Counted from the first letter of the stretch, positions 8,516 to 16,743 are shown. The stretch is DNA of 25,446 bases from DASCNA01 sp036011305 (GCA_036011305.1 DASCNA010000171.1:1-25446), one strand, 5' to 3'. Translations and numbers: made by a program. The notes: generated from the letters alone by a model not told the origin.

Positions 8516-9565
8516 TTAAGCTGATTTTTTTTCGTATCCTAAAGCTTCCAGTCTATTTTCTATTGACGGATGAGTTGAAAACATTTCTGACATTGATTTT
8601 GACGCACTTATTCCAGCCTGCTTAGGATCAAAAATATATGCCTGCTGTCTGAAATATTCACCCTGATGATTTTGATATGATGCCTGATAACGATTTGCAT
8701 TAGCCTGGTGATCTCCAGATATTTTCATCAAAGCTGTTGCCATGGGATCATTTGTTCTCATAAGTTCAACTGCGCCAGAGTCCGCCATATATTCTCTAGT
8801 TCTGCTCAGGAAAAGAATAAGCACCAGAGAAAGTATCGGCAGCACAAAACGCAATATCATAATAATTATAGCAAGTTGATTTCCTTTTCCGTTATCATCA
8901 TCATCACGTCCGCCGCCTGAGAACAATACACTCCAAAACAGAATATCAATTGCCATAAGCATAATATTACTCAACAGAGAAACAATTATAGTCAACTTAA
9001 TATCACCATGCCTGATATGGCTTAACTCATGTGCAAGTACCGCCTGCAGTTCATCCCTATTCAGTTTTTCTGCCAATCCTCTGGTTATGGCGATCATTGC
9101 ATTCTTTTGATTAAATCCACTGGCGAAGGCATTCATATAGCCTGCTTCTATAATATAAACATTAGGCATATAATCCATACCTGAAGCAATTTTCATTTCT
9201 TCCACAACATTATAAATCTGCTTTTCCATGAGTGAATCAGCAGTCTCAGGCGTGATTTTTTTATACTCTGTACCGATCAGCATCAAGTTATTATGAAACG
9301 CTAATGCAATAAGTATGGATATTACTGCAACAGCACAAAATATAATAGTGAAATAAGGAGTAATTATAAATGTTGCCAAAGCGTAAAAAACTTGCCCAAG
9401 AGTTGCTTTAGGAAACATTTGCGATCTAAAATAAAGATCTATTATGAGTCCGACAACAATATAAATCAAAACAAATGCTGTTAGTACAAAATAGGTTTTA
9501 CGTTGATTCTTTCTGAGTACTTCACGCCAATCAGCCATGTTTCTCTGAAATGCCATATTTTCCAT
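8516..9565 (-). CDS. htpX: HtpX-like M48 membrane zinc metalloprotease
   Basis: Inner-membrane quality-control endopeptidase. Two N-terminal hydrophobic segments (about residues 28-48 and 63-88) precede the catalytic domain. The zinc site is H179-E180-L-S-H183 (AHELSHIRHGD), with the third ligand E258 in REYMADSGAVE. Two further hydrophobic segments lie between these motifs, as in HtpX. The C-terminal part contains FSTHPSIENRLEAL, also characteristic. It is 349 residues, somewhat longer than E. coli HtpX (about 290). It follows lemA by 53 bases on the minus strand, a recurrent pairing. AGGTAG upstream supports the start. The stop codons of this gene and the convergent hydratase are 18 bases apart. 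Confidence 0.95.
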   Translation of the reverse strand: MENMAFQRNMADWREVLRKNQRKTYFVLTAFVLIYIVVGLIIDLYFRSQMFPKATLGQVFYALATFIITPYFTIIFCAVAVISILIALAFHNNLMLIGTEYKKITPETADSLMEKQIYNVVEEMKIASGMDYMPNVYIIEAGYMNAFASGFNQKNAMIAITRGLAEKLNRDELQAVLAHELSHIRHGDIKLTIIVSLLSNIMLMAIDILFWSVLFSGGGRDDDDNGKGNQLAIIIMILRFVLPILSLVLILFLSRTREYMADSGAVELMRTNDPMATALMKISGDHQANANRYQASYQNHQGEYFRQQAYIFDPKQAGISASKSMSEMFSTHPSIENRLEALGYEKKSA

Positions 9566-9618
9566 ATTTACTACCTAACTTATATAGTCATTAATAAATA
9601 AACATTAACAACTAATAA

Positions 9619-10194
9619 TTAAAATTTAACCTGATATTCTTCTTTGCTTTCTCTAGCTTCTTCATCAAGAGTCCATAGAGCAAAATCCTTATCCAATTTA
9701 CTGCACATACTTACAACAATTTTTTGTGGGATTGATCCTTTTGTATAATTATACTTTGTTACTGAATCATTATAAGCCTGCTTGGCAAAGGCAAGTTTAT
9801 TTTCTGTATTAACAATTTCTTCCTGAAGCTGCATGGCATTCTGATTGGCTTTTAAGTCCGGATATCTTTCAAATACAACATTTATACCTGAAAGAACTTT
9901 GGAAATTTCATTTTCAGCTTTCATGCGTCCAGCACTGTCTCCTGAATCTTTTGCCTGCTGAGCCTGTCCTCTTAATGCTACAACATCTTTAAGTACAGTC
10001 TTTTCATAATCCATATATTTTTTTACAACAGAAATAAGATTCTCAAACACTTTGTAACGTCTATCAAGCTGAATATCTATCTGTTTCAGATTGTTTTGTA
10101 TAAAAGCAATTAATCTGATGAAACTGTTGTAAGTTGCAATAAAAAACCATATAAAAATAATTACAATCACGATAACGATTATTGTTAATGTCAT
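9619..10194 (-). CDS. lemA: LemA family membrane protein
   Basis: LemA-family protein: one N-terminal transmembrane helix (about residues 2-20, nearly all Ile/Val/Phe) followed by a long helical domain in the usual LemA arrangement (YNSFIRL, then RRYKVFENLISVVKKYMDYEKTV in two parts, DLKANQNAMQLQEEI and FAKQAYNDSVTKYN). The 191 residues match the family. Family function is poorly defined; genomic pairing with HtpX suggests envelope protein turnover. AAGGAG precedes the ATG at good spacing. A TATAAT box is readable on the minus strand at 10237-10232, but without a convincing -35. It is the first gene of the lemA-htpX unit. Confidence 0.95.
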   Translation of the reverse strand: MTLTIIVIVIVIIFIWFFIATYNSFIRLIAFIQNNLKQIDIQLDRRYKVFENLISVVKKYMDYEKTVLKDVVALRGQAQQAKDSGDSAGRMKAENEISKVLSGINVVFERYPDLKANQNAMQLQEEIVNTENKLAFAKQAYNDSVTKYNYTKGSIPQKIVVSMCSKLDKDFALWTLDEEARESKEEYQVKF

Positions 10195-10323
10195 TCTTCT
10201 GCTCCTTGTTTATTTTGAGTAGTTTCAAAGATTATAATTTATGACCAGTTTATTAAATAGCAATTTAATTAAAGATTTCTACATGAGTATAGAGGAGTAA
10301 ATAATTAAGTAAACAGCCTAATT

Positions 10324-10361
10324 AAACAAAAAAACAAAAGCGACAGTAAAACTATCGCTTT
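10324..10361 (-). terminator. Rho-independent terminator after the HlyD-type gene
   Basis: Read on the minus strand: stem arms AAAGCGA (10361-10355) and TCGCTTT (10343-10337), extended inward by AGT/ACT after one mismatch, with a 3-base loop, then a run of T broken by one G. This is a textbook intrinsic terminator 27 bases beyond the stop of the adaptor gene. Confidence 0.85.
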
Positions 10362-10387
10362 CAAAACTGTAATCTATTTAAATAAAG

Positions 10388-11608
10388 TTATCTATTACTT
10401 TTCAATAGTACTTTAACTTTGTCTCCTGGCCAGAACAGAGTATCATACCTTCTATATGTAACTGTATCCCCATCCTTAAGTCCTTCAGGAGGATTTTTAA
10501 TAATTATATCATTACGTTCCAAACTACCTGAAACCTCAAGCTGCTGCATCCAGCCACTCATGGGGGTATTACGAAATTTATCAGCAGGAACTACAGATAT
10601 TTTTTTTATCTTAAATACTGGATCCAAATTCTTTTCAGGCTGCATAGATTTCTGATCAAGAGCCTGCCATACATAATACTTACCATCACTATTTTTATAG
10701 AGACAATCAACAGGCACACTCAATTTTGTATCTGAAGGTGTAAATTTTGATATATAAGAATAGTCATATATTACATTTTTAGCATTCGGTTTTTGTATCT
10801 CAGATTTAAGATAATTTTTTACAGGTATCCTAATACCGTTTTCAATCAAACTCATTTTACTGTTATTCACCCCAGTTTTATTTTTTGAATCATCTGTAAA
10901 AACAGTGACTGAAAAATCATCATTAATAATTGCTTTTGCTAAATTTCTAGACATTTTTACATCTACAAATAACGGACTTAATCTCATAAGCCTTAAACCT
11001 GGGTAGTCTACATTACACCATGAACCTACTCTGGTAAAAACTTCCTGAACATAGCCACTATACGGTGCATAAATTGTACATTCACTTAGAAGCAGTTTAC
11101 TATACTCTAATTCAGATTCGGTACTTATAAGATGAGCTTTTGCTTTTAAGTAATCAGCCAATGCAAGGTCATATGCTTTCTTACTCACAGAATTAAGCAT
11201 TGCAAGTTTTTTATATCTTTCACAATTTACCTTTGTGTAACTAACATCAGCTTTAACAGCTTCCATCTCAGCCTCCTTAACTTTCACATCATGCTCATAG
11301 AAACGTGTATCAGCCCTTATCAATACATCTCCCTGTCTTATTATTTCACCCCGTGAATTATAAATAGGGCCTCTTACAAAAGAACCAGCTGGTATTATCC
11401 AGGTAACTAAACCGTTAAATCCATCCAGACCAAATCTAATATCGCTTTGTGGTCCAGGTTTAGCATACTCCCTGACAGTGCCATCATAAGAGTTCTTGTG
11501 AGTCACTATTTTATTCACAGTTATGGCTTTTTCTGCACCTACTAGCGGCAGTGAACTAAAAACTAACAACCCCAAACCCAATAATAAATTCCTCCTAGTA
11601 TACCCCAT
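10388..11608 (-). CDS. HlyD/RND-type periplasmic adaptor (membrane fusion protein), orphan
   Basis: Exported periplasmic adaptor of the type that links an inner-membrane RND or ABC pump to an outer-membrane channel. A lipoyl-like half (GSFVRGPIYNSRGEIIRQGDVLIR) leads into an alpha-hairpin (about residues 95-160), the second lipoyl half (TIYAPYSGYVQEVFTRVGSW) and beta-barrel regions. The N-terminus is a signal sequence (MGYTRRNLLLGLGLLVFS, then SLPLVGA before EK). It carries twin arginines, so Tat export is possible, though Sec is not excluded. The longer reading frame opens with TTG at 11620, but GGAGG lies 7 bases before the ATG at 11608, so 11608 is chosen (406 residues). No pump or outer-membrane partner gene is in the window. 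It has its own terminator and is divergent from a LysR regulator. Confidence 0.85.
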   Translation of the reverse strand: MGYTRRNLLLGLGLLVFSSLPLVGAEKAITVNKIVTHKNSYDGTVREYAKPGPQSDIRFGLDGFNGLVTWIIPAGSFVRGPIYNSRGEIIRQGDVLIRADTRFYEHDVKVKEAEMEAVKADVSYTKVNCERYKKLAMLNSVSKKAYDLALADYLKAKAHLISTESELEYSKLLLSECTIYAPYSGYVQEVFTRVGSWCNVDYPGLRLMRLSPLFVDVKMSRNLAKAIINDDFSVTVFTDDSKNKTGVNNSKMSLIENGIRIPVKNYLKSEIQKPNAKNVIYDYSYISKFTPSDTKLSVPVDCLYKNSDGKYYVWQALDQKSMQPEKNLDPVFKIKKISVVPADKFRNTPMSGWMQQLEVSGSLERNDIIIKNPPEGLKDGDTVTYRRYDTLFWPGDKVKVLLKSNR

Positions 11609-11708
11609 TGGTACCTCCAAAACTTATTCTAATTTATTTTATTATTATTTTGTTAACTAATTATTTACTAAATCCAATATAACATCAATAATACATCTGT
11701 AAAATTAA

Positions 11709-11735
11709 TATATTTTATGATATATATAAAATATA
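11709..11735. promoter_or_regulatory. Inverted repeat between the adaptor gene and lysR, possible regulator site
   Basis: Perfect 10-bp inverted repeat, TATATTTTAT (11709-11718) and ATAAAATATA (11726-11735), with a 7-base spacer. It sits in the 163-base divergent intergenic region, ending 36 bases before the lysR-type ATG. LysR-family proteins commonly bind an interrupted dyad (T-N11-A) here to control themselves and the divergent gene. The arms are A/T only, so chance is a real alternative. Confidence 0.35.
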
Positions 11736-11771
11736 TTTATACATTATAAACAAAACAAGATAACTGAATAT

Positions 11772-12668
11772 ATGAATTTAAAAAATATAAATCTAAATTT
11801 ACTAGTTACGCTGAATGATTTACTTAAAACAAAAAATATTACCAAATCGGCAAAAAATCTTCACCTCACTCAACCGGCAGTCAGTACTAATTTAAGTCAT
11901 TTAAGAGAAATTTTTAAAGATGAATTATTAGTTAAGCGCGGTAGGAACATGGTACTGACACCAAAAGCTCAAGAACTTACATCACCATTAAAAGAGATAC
12001 TATTATCCACAGAGAATCTACTTAAGACTGATAATAAATTCAATCCACAAAAAGGAAAACATCATTTCAATATAGCAGCAACTGACTATGCAGAACATAC
12101 AATAATACCTGACTTACTGCAGAAAATTAAAAAATATGACATTCATTTAACATTAAAAACAATTCCATATCATAAACTAATAGATATTTCTCTGGATGAT
12201 TTTGATTTGATTTTGGGTAATTATCAATTTGATAATTTCTTTTCTACAAAGCTATTTGAAGAAAGTTTTGTAATTGTAGCTAACAAAAACCATCCTATTG
12301 TCAACTGCAAAGCTAAACTTGATGACTATCTGCTTGAAAAACACATAAAAGTAAATATTGATAAAGATATTGATTTCGTCACAAATGCACTGGGTGATCC
12401 CGATCCAAGAGATTTTGTTCTCTCTGTAAACCATATATCTAGTGCTATAATTGTTATGGAAAAATTTCCCTATATTATGACAATGCCTGCAAGATTAGCA
12501 AATATATTTTGCAGAACACTAAATCTTAAGTTTAATAAGTTACCTTTCAAGACAAAATTGGCATCAGTTAATTTGCTATGGCCTAAACACTTGAATAATG
12601 ATTCAAAAAACATTTGGCTGAGAGCAAGTATAACAGAACTTTTCATTAATGACCGAGTGAATAAATAG
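11772..12668 (+). CDS. LysR-type transcriptional regulator
   Basis: DNA-binding regulator of 298 residues. The winged helix-turn-helix occupies about residues 5-65: LLKTKNITKSAKNLHLTQ, PAVSTNLSHLREIFKDELLV, KRGRNMVLTPKAQEL. The rest (about 95-295) is the periplasmic-binding-protein-like effector domain, including an LFEESFVIVANKNHPI segment typical of the family. The spacing of the N-terminal motif and the overall form resemble the NodD/LeuO-like branch, but the effector cannot be inferred. It is divergent from the adaptor gene, the classic arrangement for a LysR regulator and its target. The ribosome-binding site is weak. Confidence 0.93.
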   Translation: MNLKNINLNLLVTLNDLLKTKNITKSAKNLHLTQPAVSTNLSHLREIFKDELLVKRGRNMVLTPKAQELTSPLKEILLSTENLLKTDNKFNPQKGKHHFNIAATDYAEHTIIPDLLQKIKKYDIHLTLKTIPYHKLIDISLDDFDLILGNYQFDNFFSTKLFEESFVIVANKNHPIVNCKAKLDDYLLEKHIKVNIDKDIDFVTNALGDPDPRDFVLSVNHISSAIIVMEKFPYIMTMPARLANIFCRTLNLKFNKLPFKTKLASVNLLWPKHLNNDSKNIWLRASITELFINDRVNK

Positions 12669-12810
12669 ATAATTATTCGCAATAGAAAAAATAAGTTTTA
12701 TTTCAGATTACATGTTATCTCATTTGTAATTAAGTTTCTTGAATATTACTAGATTATTTTATCATCAAAACTGGTACCATATTTCTTATGTCCAGGCATG
12801 ATATTAGAGG

Positions 12811-12870
12811 TATATCGCTCTGCTCAATCACAAGAAGCAGACAGCGATATATTACCGCTGTCTGTTAGTA
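12811..12870 (+). terminator. Competing hairpins, probable terminator of the lysR-type gene
   Basis: Stem A: CAGACAGCG (12838-12846) with CGCTGTCTG (12856-12864), 9 bp plus a G-U and an A-T pair outside, followed by T-rich sequence on the plus strand. Stem B: TATATCGCT (12811-12819) plus CTGCT (12820-12824) with AGCAG (12836-12840) and AGCGATATA (12843-12851), 14 bp with a 2-base bulge. Both use 12836-12851, so they cannot form together. Stem A resembles a terminator. A bidirectional role is possible, but the minus-strand side lacks a T run. Confidence 0.5.
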
Positions 12871-12897
12871 TTTATTTTCCACTATAGCTATATTACA

Positions 12898-12931
12898 CAA
12901 ATCAAATGAAATAATTTCAAATGTTGATTTG
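12898..12931. repeat. A/T-rich inverted repeat downstream of the cellulase gene
   Basis: Outer arms CAAATCAA (12898-12905) and TTGATTTG (12924-12931) enclose inner arms TGAAAT (12907-12912) and ATTTCA (12914-12919): 14 bp in all with a small asymmetric internal loop. It begins 45 bases past the cellulase stop. No T run follows on either strand, so it may protect the mRNA 3' end and not terminate transcription. Confidence 0.45.
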
Positions 12932-12975
12932 AATACCTAATATAATATTTATTATAAAAATGCTTCAGATATTAC

Positions 12976-15900
12976 TTAAGGTTCATTTCCCCAGATAAGG
13001 CTTTCACCGTTATATACTGCTATATTTTTTGTTTTTAAATAAACACTTTCCTTTAAACCTACAGCTGAATAATCGGTTGATCCGTCCCACAGGGTTCCGT
13101 TCCATGGACCTCTGATGTATATTTCCATTTCCGCCTTTCCATCTGAATCACTGACAGGCAGGAGTGCAGCCCCTGTAAATGAACCTTCAACATAATAAAT
13201 ACTATTATTCCATTTATTTAAGCTTTTATTAACATTACCGGTTTGTCTGGAATTGTAATAAGTTTCGACTTCTATCTGTTCAATGTTTAAGCCTCTACTA
13301 AGCTCATCACTGATTACGACAAAATATCTAAACTTAATATCACTCAACCCTCTGGGTGGATATGCTGTATTATTAAAAATCCTGATAGAAACTTTAGAAC
13401 CTTCCTGAGTACTGTTGATTTTAGCTGTACAAAAAACTTCATCATCTCTGATTTCAGGTAAAGGAAAATTTTCAAGAGATACTCCGCCATATATATCAGC
13501 TAGTCCTGCAAGAGCTCCTGTTAAACCAGCATTCATATCAGTAGCAACTTCAGTCATTGGAAAATCTGCACGATCTGATGAATAATTATCATATTGGTCA
13601 GGTCCCCCGGCTAATCCTCCATATAATATATGTTTAGGTAGTTCAGGAGCATTAATATCATTGGTTGTACTGCCATGAGATGACCTATGATGAGCATTCA
13701 ATTGCCATTTACTACCGTAACCGACCATATAACTTATTGAATGAGAATTATAGCCTAATATATAATCAATTTGAGCCTTTGCAAAATTCCGAAGTATATT
13801 TTGATTTTCTGCAGATTTATTGGCAGTTTTAAGATAATTTCTATGTACCAAAGCACTGTATGCCGCCATACCTGCTGCACGGGCTGAAGCAAAACCATCA
13901 AGATAAATCATACCTCCCGGTGTATATTTAGCATTGTTAAGCAGGTGGTTGACATAGTTAATGCTATGACTTTCGTAGTTGTTATACCCATTTGCTCTTT
14001 TGGCTGGATCAACCTGAGAATGTAATTGATATTCTGGAGTAAGTGCTATTTTCTCCATAATGAAATATACGCCGTTTCTAATATCATCCCATGATGGATA
14101 CCATGCAAAATGTCCTGTATTATCAGCAATAGCAGTATAATTAGTCTCTGCAATATTCAAATATACCTGATCTTTTGTCGCAAGATACAGCCAGCCGGCT
14201 GCCCATGGTATTTCATCTGAAGCCCCAGATTGACCTGCATTGTAAAAATTTACTGCATATGCATAATCTCCAAAATCTAAACTTGGTGTATATCTTCCAT
14301 TATTAACATCTTTGGTCTGATATGCAAACTCAAACAGTTCCTTAGCATGTCTAATAAGCTCATCAGCATATTCATTTTCACCATTTTCTCTAAAGACCAG
14401 TGATGAAATACATAGTGCAGCTGATGTTTGCGCGACAAGATCTGCCCCCGGATTATTCATAGTCAATTTGACTGCAGGCCTATATTTACTTCCATGCAAC
14501 TCTTTATATTTCAACCATTGAACTTCAGGCGGAGCCCATATAGTGTGATCTATTACCCCGTTTCCAACCTGAGCAAATAACTCATTTTTCCCAGTATGAG
14601 CTTTTAAAAAGTAATCTGAAATCCATCTTAAATTATCCAGTGCATATTTTAGCTGATTAGATTTTTCATAAGCATCTTTAAACTCATATATACTCCACCC
14701 AAATACACTTGCAGAAAAAGCCATTGGCAAACCAAATTTAACATGATCACCAGCATCAAACCAACCACCATTAAGATCAAGATTAAGAATCTCTCCATTG
14801 TGTCCGTATTTACCGTCTTCTATGTATGAATCCCCTCTCCATTCAACACGGTTACTTAAAAAACCATTATGGAATTCGGAAGCCAGATCCCCATCATATT
14901 TTGGCAGATAACCTGCTCTTTGACAGTCATAGAAGTAAATTGCTTTCTGTAACGCAGTAGCATAGTTATTTTCAGTGTTTACAGTATTATTTACTCTTAC
15001 ATTTACCTGAGCACTGCCGGTACCGCCATTACCATCTGATATTGTATAAGTAAACTGGTCATATCCAGTAAAGTCCCTATCAGGTTGATATTTTATATCG
15101 TGAACAGAAATGATAATAGAGCCATTATTTGGAGAAGAAGCATCAGTGATTACTAATAGTTCACTATCCAGATCAAAATCATTGGCAAGTACAGAAATCA
15201 CAACAGGTAAATTAATATTTGTAGTTGCTTCATCGTTATTTGCTACAGGTGGTTTGTTATCAGGCAGCACAGGATCTTTATCGTCATTATCCTGAATATC
15301 ATATTTTAAATGAACTTTAACATCATAGGGATCCCCCTTATAACTTCCCTCTGCTTGAAATCCGAATGTAATTGTACTATTTGAATTAATTACCGGGTTC
15401 CATTCTTCATTTTTTACAATATAATTATTTTCACTGTCTGATACTATTTCTGTATTCCATATATTGGTAATTTTATCCTGTAAATCAAACTCAACTTTCC
15501 AGTTCACAGTAGGTTTATCTGAAATGTTAGTAAGAGTAAATTCACCGATATATCCATTCTTCCAGCTGTCTATTAAATTAAAAACAATATTCTGATTTAT
15601 TTCTTCAGTTGTTTCATCAGTATCCTCTTCAGTATTTTCTTCTTCTAAATTATTTATGGATTTATCGTAAAATACTATATTTTGCGGTAATTCAGATCCA
15701 TTTACTGAACTGGCGACAAATCCAAACTCAGTAGATTGTCCAGAATTCAACATACCATTATGTGATACATTATTGATAACATAATGATTATTTGAATGTT
15801 CACTGATTTCCGCATTCCATATATCATTTATTGAATATGGATAATCAAATTCTACAGTCCACCCTTCAATAGATACATTTGTGTTATTAGATATTACTAC

Positions 15901-16038
15901 AGAAGCCTGATAGCCGTCATTCCATGCATTAACTACTCTGAAGGTAACAGGCTCTCCAGCATTAACAACTGCTACACTGCACAAAATAATTAATACTCCC
16001 AACAAGAATTGTCTAATGTTTACGGTTAGAAAATTCAT
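12976..16038 (-). CDS. Secreted modular GH9 cellulase (CBM2-like x2, cadherin-like, GH9, CBM3c)
   Basis: Extracellular beta-1,4-glucanase of 1020 residues. A Sec signal peptide (about 1-27, ending VVNAG) is followed by two CBM2-like domains (about 28-122 and 152-250) joined by an acidic Glu/Thr linker. A bacterial cadherin-like domain follows (about 264-352, PVANNDEATT and YTISDGNGG). The GH9 barrel runs from about 357 to 855: D428-AGD431, with the aspartates that position and activate the water; AHHRSSHG; and E830 in TEVATDMNAG as catalytic acid. A C-terminal CBM3c-type module (about 862-1020) ends LIWGNEP. GH9 followed by CBM3c is the arrangement of processive endoglucanases. Two CBM2-like domains at the N-terminus are unusual for that type. 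There is no dockerin, SLH or type IX sorting domain, so it should be freely secreted. AGGAG-rich sequence directly precedes the ATG. Confidence 0.95.
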   Translation of the reverse strand: MNFLTVNIRQFLLGVLIILCSVAVVNAGEPVTFRVVNAWNDGYQASVVISNNTNVSIEGWTVEFDYPYSINDIWNAEISEHSNNHYVINNVSHNGMLNSGQSTEFGFVASSVNGSELPQNIVFYDKSINNLEEENTEEDTDETTEEINQNIVFNLIDSWKNGYIGEFTLTNISDKPTVNWKVEFDLQDKITNIWNTEIVSDSENNYIVKNEEWNPVINSNSTITFGFQAEGSYKGDPYDVKVHLKYDIQDNDDKDPVLPDNKPPVANNDEATTNINLPVVISVLANDFDLDSELLVITDASSPNNGSIIISVHDIKYQPDRDFTGYDQFTYTISDGNGGTGSAQVNVRVNNTVNTENNYATALQKAIYFYDCQRAGYLPKYDGDLASEFHNGFLSNRVEWRGDSYIEDGKYGHNGEILNLDLNGGWFDAGDHVKFGLPMAFSASVFGWSIYEFKDAYEKSNQLKYALDNLRWISDYFLKAHTGKNELFAQVGNGVIDHTIWAPPEVQWLKYKELHGSKYRPAVKLTMNNPGADLVAQTSAALCISSLVFRENGENEYADELIRHAKELFEFAYQTKDVNNGRYTPSLDFGDYAYAVNFYNAGQSGASDEIPWAAGWLYLATKDQVYLNIAETNYTAIADNTGHFAWYPSWDDIRNGVYFIMEKIALTPEYQLHSQVDPAKRANGYNNYESHSINYVNHLLNNAKYTPGGMIYLDGFASARAAGMAAYSALVHRNYLKTANKSAENQNILRNFAKAQIDYILGYNSHSISYMVGYGSKWQLNAHHRSSHGSTTNDINAPELPKHILYGGLAGGPDQYDNYSSDRADFPMTEVATDMNAGLTGALAGLADIYGGVSLENFPLPEIRDDEVFCTAKINSTQEGSKVSIRIFNNTAYPPRGLSDIKFRYFVVISDELSRGLNIEQIEVETYYNSRQTGNVNKSLNKWNNSIYYVEGSFTGAALLPVSDSDGKAEMEIYIRGPWNGTLWDGSTDYSAVGLKESVYLKTKNIAVYNGESLIWGNEP

Positions 16039-16274
16039 CTCCTTCTCCTCACATGATACGTTAATAACCTAACATTTAAACAGTGGAGCATGAAACATGC
16101 CATTTAACGAAATAAAAAGAGATTTTTTTGATTTTTTCACAAACAAACGTTAAATTTTTAATTAACCTGAAATATAGGTATGGAATATTGCTCTAATGAC
16201 ATTTCAACATAGTTTTTCATAGGTTAAGAGCAAAGTTATTTCCCTTTTCTTGTTCAAAAACGAACTATTAAGTT

Positions 16275-16430
16275 TCAAATCGAACAGCAATAATAAACAA
16301 CTACTCCGCCCATAGAACACAGCATTGCATTAAGCCACCCAAACAAGACGGAGACACATGTTGCTGTTGCCTGAACAGAATTTGACTGAAAGTATTTGAA
16401 TATATGTCTAATAATTTTACATTCAAACAT
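16275..16430 (-). other. Compositionally distinct island: candidate structured RNA or small membrane-protein ORF
   Basis: The stretch of about 16283-16380 is clearly richer in G+C than its surroundings and folds: AACAGCAA (16283-16290) pairs with TTGCTGTT (16361-16368), enclosing CTCCG (16304-16308) with CGGAG (16349-16353). CTGTT (16364-16368) can instead pair with AACAG (16374-16378). On the minus strand there is also an ATG-started frame of 51 codons (16430 to a TGA at 16275-16277) whose product would be hydrophobic and Cys-rich (CVSVLFGWLNAMLCSMGG, then VVVYYCCSI). It has no good ribosome-binding site. Seen: folding potential, composition, open frame. Inferred: an RNA, a leader of the cellulase mRNA, or a decayed repeat copy. 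I cannot choose between these. Confidence 0.35.
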
Positions 16431-16605
16431 TTAAAAAAGTTTATGTATTTTACAATAAAATGCGTCCCATCAGCTATTAATATTTTGTGTCTATACTTTA
16501 CAATCCAAACTATATAATGTAGAAATGGTAAATATTTCTTTAGAAAATTTTGATTCAGTAAATTTATTATGACCGAAGTATCTAATTAATGCTTTCTGAA
16601 TAATT

Positions 16606-16648
16606 CCCGGTTAAAAACAAAAATAACAGATTTTCATTAATAACCGGG
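16606..16648 (+). promoter_or_regulatory. Inverted repeat upstream of the GH38 gene
   Basis: Arms CCCGGTTA (16606-16613) and TAACCGGG (16641-16648) are perfect 8-mers 27 bases apart, in otherwise AT-rich sequence about 95 bases before the mannosidase ATG. The G/C core stands out. It could be a pair of operator half-sites or an mRNA leader stem. No T run follows, so a terminator is unlikely. Confidence 0.4.
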
Positions 16649-16743
16649 TTACTAATGTTTATGAGTTGTTATAGTAAATGTTGTGAGCTATAGTCCTGCT
16701 TTGCATATTATCAATAATATATTATTATCCGGAGCTATATATT

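Larger units (their letters stand above)
12669..12975. other. 307-base intergenic region between convergent genes, rich in hairpins
   Basis: No gene is seen here. The region holds two competing hairpins at 12811-12866 and an A/T-rich hairpin at 12898-12931, both listed separately. The rest is featureless AT-rich sequence. The two flanking genes converge, so the structures most likely end or stabilise their transcripts. Confidence 0.6.
16039..16743. other. 705-base intergenic region between divergent cellulase and mannosidase genes
   Basis: Long regulatory gap between the two divergent glycoside hydrolase genes. From left to right it holds: a bulged hairpin around 16088-16100 (GCATG, AAA loop, CATGC), about 40-60 bases before the cellulase start on its strand; a less AT-rich, foldable island at 16275-16430 (separate entry); and an inverted repeat at 16606-16648 (separate entry). 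The remainder is AT-rich with no supported gene or clear promoter hexamers. A 37-codon plus-strand frame from 16404 is not credible as a gene. Confidence 0.6.

Noticed and set aside
16404..16517. 37-codon plus-strand frame in the cellulase-mannosidase gap
   Set aside because: Short, without a ribosome-binding site, and antisense in part to the island; nothing protein-like supports it.
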